Position numbers and translations under genes: made by a program. The notes beneath the pieces are model-generated. The model was not told where the DNA came from, ran no database searches, and worked only from the letters and a program-made list of their open reading frames with translations. From Candidatus Accumulibacter affinis (GTDB taxonomy: Bacteria; Pseudomonadota; Gammaproteobacteria; Burkholderiales; Rhodocyclaceae), in assembly GCA_016713625.1 (NCBI GenBank), contig JADJOT010000009.1, positions 496,001 to 560,000 on the forward strand: DNA of 64,000 bases, written 5' to 3'. Shown piece after piece: positions 60,124 to 64,000 of the stretch (its first letter is position 1; each line of letters opens with the position of its first letter).

Positions 60124-60131
60124 GGCCACCG
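60124..60131. repeat. Right target-site duplication of the IS66-type element
   Basis: GGCCACCG directly after the right terminal repeat, identical to 57474-57481. Confidence 0.88.
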
Positions 60132-60416
60132 GGGCAAAATTCGAGACTGACGCCCCTTGATGGAGGCTCATATACTCTTGATGGTACCGTTGGATTTTCT
60201 ATCCTTCTAGGACTTTCCCTTGGAGTCGTAGTCGATGTTGCCGGGAGCCAGGTCTTTGTAGATCGCCAGATCCCGGCTGGCGGCGGCCGACTGGATTAGA
60301 AAACGCGACACTAAGTCCTGGCGGCGGATCTCCCCAATAAAGCGGACGCGTAGTTCCGCGAACGCCAGCCGGTCACGTTGTGGTTGAGTCATCGCTGGCA
60401 GTTGGACGTTTGACAT
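60124..60416 (-). pseudogene. N-terminal piece of a WYL/BrxR-CapW-like regulator
   Basis: The start codes for 69 residues: QPQRDRLAFAELRVRFIGE, RRQDLVSRF, AAASRDLAIYKDLAPGNIDYD, a winged-helix N-terminus like that of BrxR/CapW-type WYL regulators. A stop follows KGKS, but the next frame continues sensibly (RRIENPTVPSRVYEPPSRG), implying a small deletion at about 60216-60220. The frame then meets the IS66-type insertion; no WYL domain continues on the other side. Such regulators control BREX, CBASS and other defence loci. Confidence 0.6.
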
Positions 60417-60777
60417 GGTCTTGACTATGACGGCTTTTGAGTAGCTCTACACGCAGTTTATGCGACTCCAAAAACCGCGGCAACAAGCGTTTTTTTGCGC
60501 CGAGGTCAGTCGCAGGATGATGCTGATAACAAGCGGCTGGCGGAGTCACTACGAATTCACAGACATGTCTGCTCTGGTGTGGGCCAAGGCTACGAGAGCA
60601 AACCGACACAAGTAGACTGGCGCCGCGACGAAACAATTGTCTGAGCACGGTCAACGTTCATGATGGAATTTCCTGGCTGAATGATCAAGCAGGGTGATGT
60701 GGAGGGGGTGACCCCCCTCAGGGAGCTTGAACAAACGCGCCCTTTGGGGGAGTCTCTGGTTTCCATTCCAAGAGACG
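60417..60777. other. Intergenic region, no gene recognised
   Basis: 361 bases between the WYL-like remnant (minus) and the rve-type element genes (plus). GAGGGGGTGACCCCCCTC near 60702-60719 forms a strong hairpin just before the first gene and may be near the element's left end. Open frames here lack coding character. Confidence 0.4.
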
Positions 60778-61371
60778 ATGCCAGTGTGCCATGCCCTACT
60801 GCAGAATCCCCAGTTTTTTCGATGGTTGTTGCGCGTTGACGCGGAGCTGGCGGGCGAGGCGCGCGGGGCGGGATGTGCGTGCGGCGGCGTTCTGCACCGT
60901 GCCGACTATCCACGAAAGCCGCGAGGGTGTCCGCCGGAAGTGCGCGCCGACTTTGCTACGCGCTTCAGCTTCTGCTGCAATCGTTGTCGTTGTCGGACGA
61001 CGTCGATGTCGGTACGGTTCCTGGGCCGGCGCGTCTATCTGGCGCTGCTGGTGGTGCTGGGTTCTGCCCGGCATGCCGGGCAGAACCCGGGGGCGGAGAG
61101 GCTTTCCACGACGCTGGCGATTCCGTTGCGTACCCTGGAACGTTGGCGTCAATGGTGGAAAGACCAGTTCCCGCGGAGCACGCTCTGGCAAGCCGCGGGT
61201 GCGCGCTTCCTGCCGCCGGTCACGGAACGTTTTCCGACCAGTTTGCTGGAACGTTTTGTCGGTGACGCCGCCGCAGCCATGGGGGCATCTGCTTCTCTTT
61301 CTGACGCCGGTCACGGTTCGGCCGACCGCGTTGCGCGGGGGTCGCTGATTTCCCGCAGAGGATGTGGATAG
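60778..61371 (+). pseudogene. Zinc-finger/HTH accessory protein of an rve-type element, 3' frameshift
   Basis: About 190 residues. ATG at 60778 (MPVCHALLQNPQFF). Cysteines in CxC and CCNRCRCR blocks (about 33-35 and 75-81) suggest zinc binding; TTLAIPLRTLERWRQWW is helix-turn-helix-like. Near 61284 the frame loses sense; the alternative frame gives HLLLFLTPVTVRPTALRGGR and stops at 61348, likely the true end. It precedes an integrase-core transposase on the same strand; a helper role in transposition is inferred. Confidence 0.6.
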
Positions 61372-61412
61372 GCGACTGCGGGCAGGGCTTGTAGCCTTCC
61401 CTTCCCGTCCTG

Positions 61413-62289
61413 GTGCCGCCGGCGCCGACGTTCTGGAAGCTCCTTTTGACCTCTCCTCTCGATCCCCTCAAACGCGATCGCTGGGCGCGCCTGCGCTTTG
61501 CGATCATCGGCCCCCTTGCTGGCAGCGCCGCCCGCCGCCGGGGAGTTATCCCCGGCGCTCCTCGCCCTGTCGACCAAGTCCTGGCGGCATCCGGTGTCCG
61601 GACTGGACGTCTGCTTTGGCGCCTCGACCATCGAGCGCTGGTACTACGCGGCCCGTGCAGCGGCCGATCCGGTGGCCATTCTCCGGAATCGCCTGCGCGG
61701 CAACCTTGGTCGTTTCAAGAGTCTCTCCCCCGCTGCCCTCCAGATCCTGACGGCGCAGTATCACGAGCATCCCGGCTGGACCGTGCAACTGCACTTCGAC
61801 AATCTCCGGGTCGCCCTGGCCGGGACCGACTCGTCGCTGCCGTCGTATCCGACGATCCGGCGTTACCTCCAGGCGCAGGGAATGTTTCGCCAGGCGTCCC
61901 CAAACGGGCGACCGCCGGGGCGCTGCTGGCCCGGGATCGGCTCGACCGGCTGGAGGTCAGGAGCTACGAAGTCGACTACGTCTGCGCACTCTGGCATCTC
62001 GACTTCCATCACGCCTCCCGCAAGGTCCTCACGCGTGCCGGCCTGTGGGTCAAGCCGCTGCTGTTTGGCGTCATCGACGATCGCTCGCGGCTGGTCTGCC
62101 ATCTGCAGTGGTATCTCGACGAGACCGCCGAGAGTCGTGCATGGCCTGTCGCAGGCCTTCATGAAACGCGGATTGCCACGCGCCCTGATGACCGACAACG
62201 GCGCCGCCATGCTCGCCGAAGAGACCGTCAGCGGCCTCGCCCGTCTGGGGGTCGTGCATCAGACGACCTTGCCGTATTCGCCGTATCAG
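61413..62289 (+). pseudogene. rve/DDE-type transposase, frameshifted and truncated
   Basis: Fragments in alternating frames: DRWARLRFAIIGPL; shift at about 61515; STIERWYYAARAAADPVAIL, YPTIRRYLQAQGMFR; shift at about 61895; SYEVDYVCALWHLDFHHASR and FGVIDDRSRLVCHLQWYLDE; shift at about 62140; RALMTDNGAAML and HQTTLPYSPYQ. The first two catalytic Asp (HLDFH, MTDNG) are seen; the Glu is lost because the sequence stops where the recombinase element begins at 62290. Confidence 0.78.
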
Positions 62290-62369
62290 TATGTGGCGCT
62301 CAAAAATATGTGGCGCCCGGTTTCATTTCCTCGAAGACACGAGGCCGGGGGCCGGGCAAACGCCACATA
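62290..62369. repeat. Terminal repeat structure of the RIT-like element
   Basis: TATGTGGCGC occurs at 62290-62299 and 62307-62316 (17-base period); the inverted copy CGCCACATA is at 62361-62369. CAAAAATATGTGGCG and its inverted partner CAAAAATTTATGTGGCG form the larger pair. Between them lies a nested hairpin (CCCGG ... CCTCG AAGACA CGAGG CCGGG). Plausible recombinase binding sites. Confidence 0.75.
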
Positions 62370-62377
62370 AATTTTTG

Positions 62378-63372
62378 CTACAAACTGCGCAGGAAGGTCA
62401 TCAGGTCTGGCTGTTGGCGCCAGGGTTTGTTGACGGCTGGCTCTGCTGCCGGTGCGCACTGGGCCAGGGCACGGGCTTTGGTCTCGAGGTCGGTCTCGGC
62501 GTAGATATTGGTCGTGGTGAGAGAGACATGACCCAGCCAGGCACGGACGGTGTTGATGTCGGCGCCGGAACGTAGCAGATGGGTTGCCGTGCTGTGGCGA
62601 ATCACGTGCGGGCTGACTCGCTTCGTGCCAAGCGACGGTGATTGCGCACAGGCCCTTGATGCATAGCGTTCGACCAGCGTGTGAATACCAAAACGGGTGA
62701 TCGACTGACCGTTGCGGTTCAGAAACAGATGATGTTCCGGGCACGCTTTGCCGCCAGCCACTGCAACTCATCCAAGGTGTTTGGCCACAATGGACAAGCA
62801 CGCCGTTTGTTGCCTTTGCCGATGATTCGAACGCATTTCGCGTACCAGTCAATATCGCTGATCCGGACCTCGGCCGCTTCACTCGCGCGAGCCCCCCGAA
62901 TTGTATAGAAACAGCAACAGCCCGTAGTCACGCCGACCCTGCGCGGTACGGCGATCCGGAGACGCCAGAAGCGCGTCCATTTCCGGTTTATCGAGATAGG
63001 TGATGTCAGGGTGAGCCGTCTTCTTGAACGGGATCAGGCGGATTTGCGCGCACCACTCGATATGCTCGGGACTGTTCTGGCCGATGTATCGCGCCAAGGC
63101 GTGAAGGCCGCCGAGGCGTTGATTGCGAGTGGCTGCGATACAGTGACGCTGCGCTTCCAGATCGGCAAGGAACTGCCGAACCAGATCTGCCGACAGATCG
63201 TCGACCGTCAGCCGGTCCACCGATTTCTTGAGATGATCGCCAACGTAGGGCAGAAGCAGCGCCAGCATGTCGCGATAACTTCTTTGAGTATTGATCGAAA
63301 GGTTGCGCTCCTGCACCAGATATCGAGCAGGAAACGCCGTACCCAAGGGCCGAGCAAGGCGTGGTCAGTCAT
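62378..63372 (-). pseudogene. Tyrosine recombinase (third of trio), three frameshifts
   Basis: Restored, about 330 residues from the ATG at 63372. N-terminal MTDHALLGPWVRRFLL; shift at about 63325; core-binding domain LVQERNLSINTQRSYRDM to FLYNSG; shift in a six-C/G run at about 62893-62898; GARASEAAEVRISDIDWY; shift at about 62740; SPHVIRHSTATHLL (HxxR), LGHVSLTTTNIY (His and Tyr). The catalytic set is present if frames are corrected. Confidence 0.8.
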
Positions 63373-64000
63373 GAGATTTCTCCATTGCGTAACGTTCGAA
63401 GCGTAGGCTGGCCTCGTGAAGCAGGTCCGGTGTCATCGTCAGATAATGCTGCGTCGCTGAGAGGTTCACGTGGCCGAGGTAGGTCGCCAGCTTGGGCAGC
63501 AGATCGCAGGTCTGCACCGCTGCGATACCAGGCGACAAGACGATGAACAGCGGCCGAATGGCGCAAGTCGTGGAGCCGTGGCTGCTGTCTCTGGCCCCCC
63601 TCGCGGACCACACCGGCTGCAGCCCGCAGGCGTCGAAAGGTGCTTTGAGCGGCGGACTTGCTCAGGGAGGCGCCGTCCCGGAAGCAGAACAACGGCGTGT
63701 CCGCGGCGCCTGAGTGGCGGTTGTTGCGTTGGCCCACATACTCGGTCATGACTTGCGTCAGATCGTTGCCCAGTGGCACCAGCCGAGTCTTGTAAAACTT
63801 CGTCCCACGGATGATCAGGTGCGCTTGCTCGAGATCGACATCGACGATGTGGAGGGAGATGGCTTCGCTGATCCGAAGTCCCGCGCCGTAGAGCAGCAAG
63901 AGCAAGGCTCTGAAGACGTAAGCGTCGATTGGCACGCGGCCGGTGCACGCCGCGGGGACCGCGTCGAGCAACCGTTTGAGTTCCGCGTGGGAGTAGATGT
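63365..64000 (-). pseudogene. Tyrosine recombinase (second of trio), partial, frameshifted
   Basis: The gene enters from the right edge. Seen: YGAGLRISEAISLHI (catalytic Arg), KFYKTRLVPLG, RLHDLRHSAAVHRL (HxxR); a shift near 63505-63520; then LLPKLATYLGHVNLSATQHYL (His, Tyr) and an end EASLRFERYAMEKSHD. The stop overlaps the start of the next recombinase. Only the C-terminal two thirds is in the window. Confidence 0.78.

Larger units (their letters stand above)
62290..64000 (-). mobile_element. Recombinase-in-trio (RIT)-like element, left end and last two genes
   Basis: Two tyrosine recombinase genes in the same orientation overlap by a few bases (63365-63372), and a terminal region of direct and inverted TATGTGGCG repeats closes the element at 62290, cutting the rve transposase. 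Overlapping tyrosine recombinases with repeat-rich ends are the layout of RIT elements; the first recombinase and the other end would lie beyond 64000. Confidence 0.6.

Overview
The window is a GC-rich 64 kb chromosomal piece of a respiring, flagellated proteobacterium. Ubiquinone genes, cbb3 oxidase, PHA-type acyl-CoA metabolism, a CYTH-CHAD protein and the ethylmalonyl-CoA (EMC) genes together resemble Rhodocyclaceae of the 'Candidatus Accumulibacter' type. That assignment is inferred from gene content and was not tested by a search.

Layout. 0-4.8 kb: end of ccoN, then ccoOQP, a terminator, an FNR-type promoter, ccoG-ccoH and a tiny DUF3149 gene. 4.9-12.3 kb: tonB-like gene, Nudix hydrolase, motAB, GST, purB, zinc-ribbon membrane protein and gltA. 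12.8-28.2 kb: propionate-type CoA-transferase, an HBM/HAMP receptor-like protein, LplT-PlsC fusion, ubiA, a c'-type cytochrome, two poly-G tracts, ubiD, a PAS/GAF/GGDEF/EAL protein with a mostly deleted periplasmic sensor, and a PBP4-type peptidase. 28.3-40.2 kb: CYTH-CHAD protein, a frameshifted Crp/Fnr regulator, tRNA-Arg(CCU), uup, benE, a TPR protein, a NarX-type kinase facing a NarL-type regulator, a phospholipase-D/FHA fusion and a DUF2505 protein.

40.3-55.0 kb is the metabolic core. A minus-strand pair (mcl, mct) lies opposite a plus-strand run: a DUF6986 aldolase-like gene, mcd, mch, ecm, meaB, ccr, a quinone-oxidoreductase-like gene, phaJ-like and meh. Together they encode the EMC pathway from crotonyl-CoA to beta-methylmalyl-CoA cleavage. 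They also encode the second half of the 3-hydroxypropionate bi-cycle, in which glyoxylate and propionyl-CoA give acetyl-CoA and pyruvate. Ccr carries a C-terminal pair of CBS domains that the usual enzyme lacks.

55.0-64.0 kb is a decaying mobile region. It holds back-to-back phosphoesterase and AsmA-like remnants, a broken IS91-type transposase, and an IS66-type element with recognisable terminal repeats and an 8-bp target duplication. That element encloses a DUF4338 (DruA-like) passenger. Next come the start of a WYL/BrxR-like regulator, a two-gene rve-type transposon remnant, and the end of an apparent recombinase-in-trio element running off the window. Nearly every coding unit here contains frameshifts, several at homopolymer runs; only one clear frameshift (the Crp/Fnr gene) was found in the preceding 55 kb.
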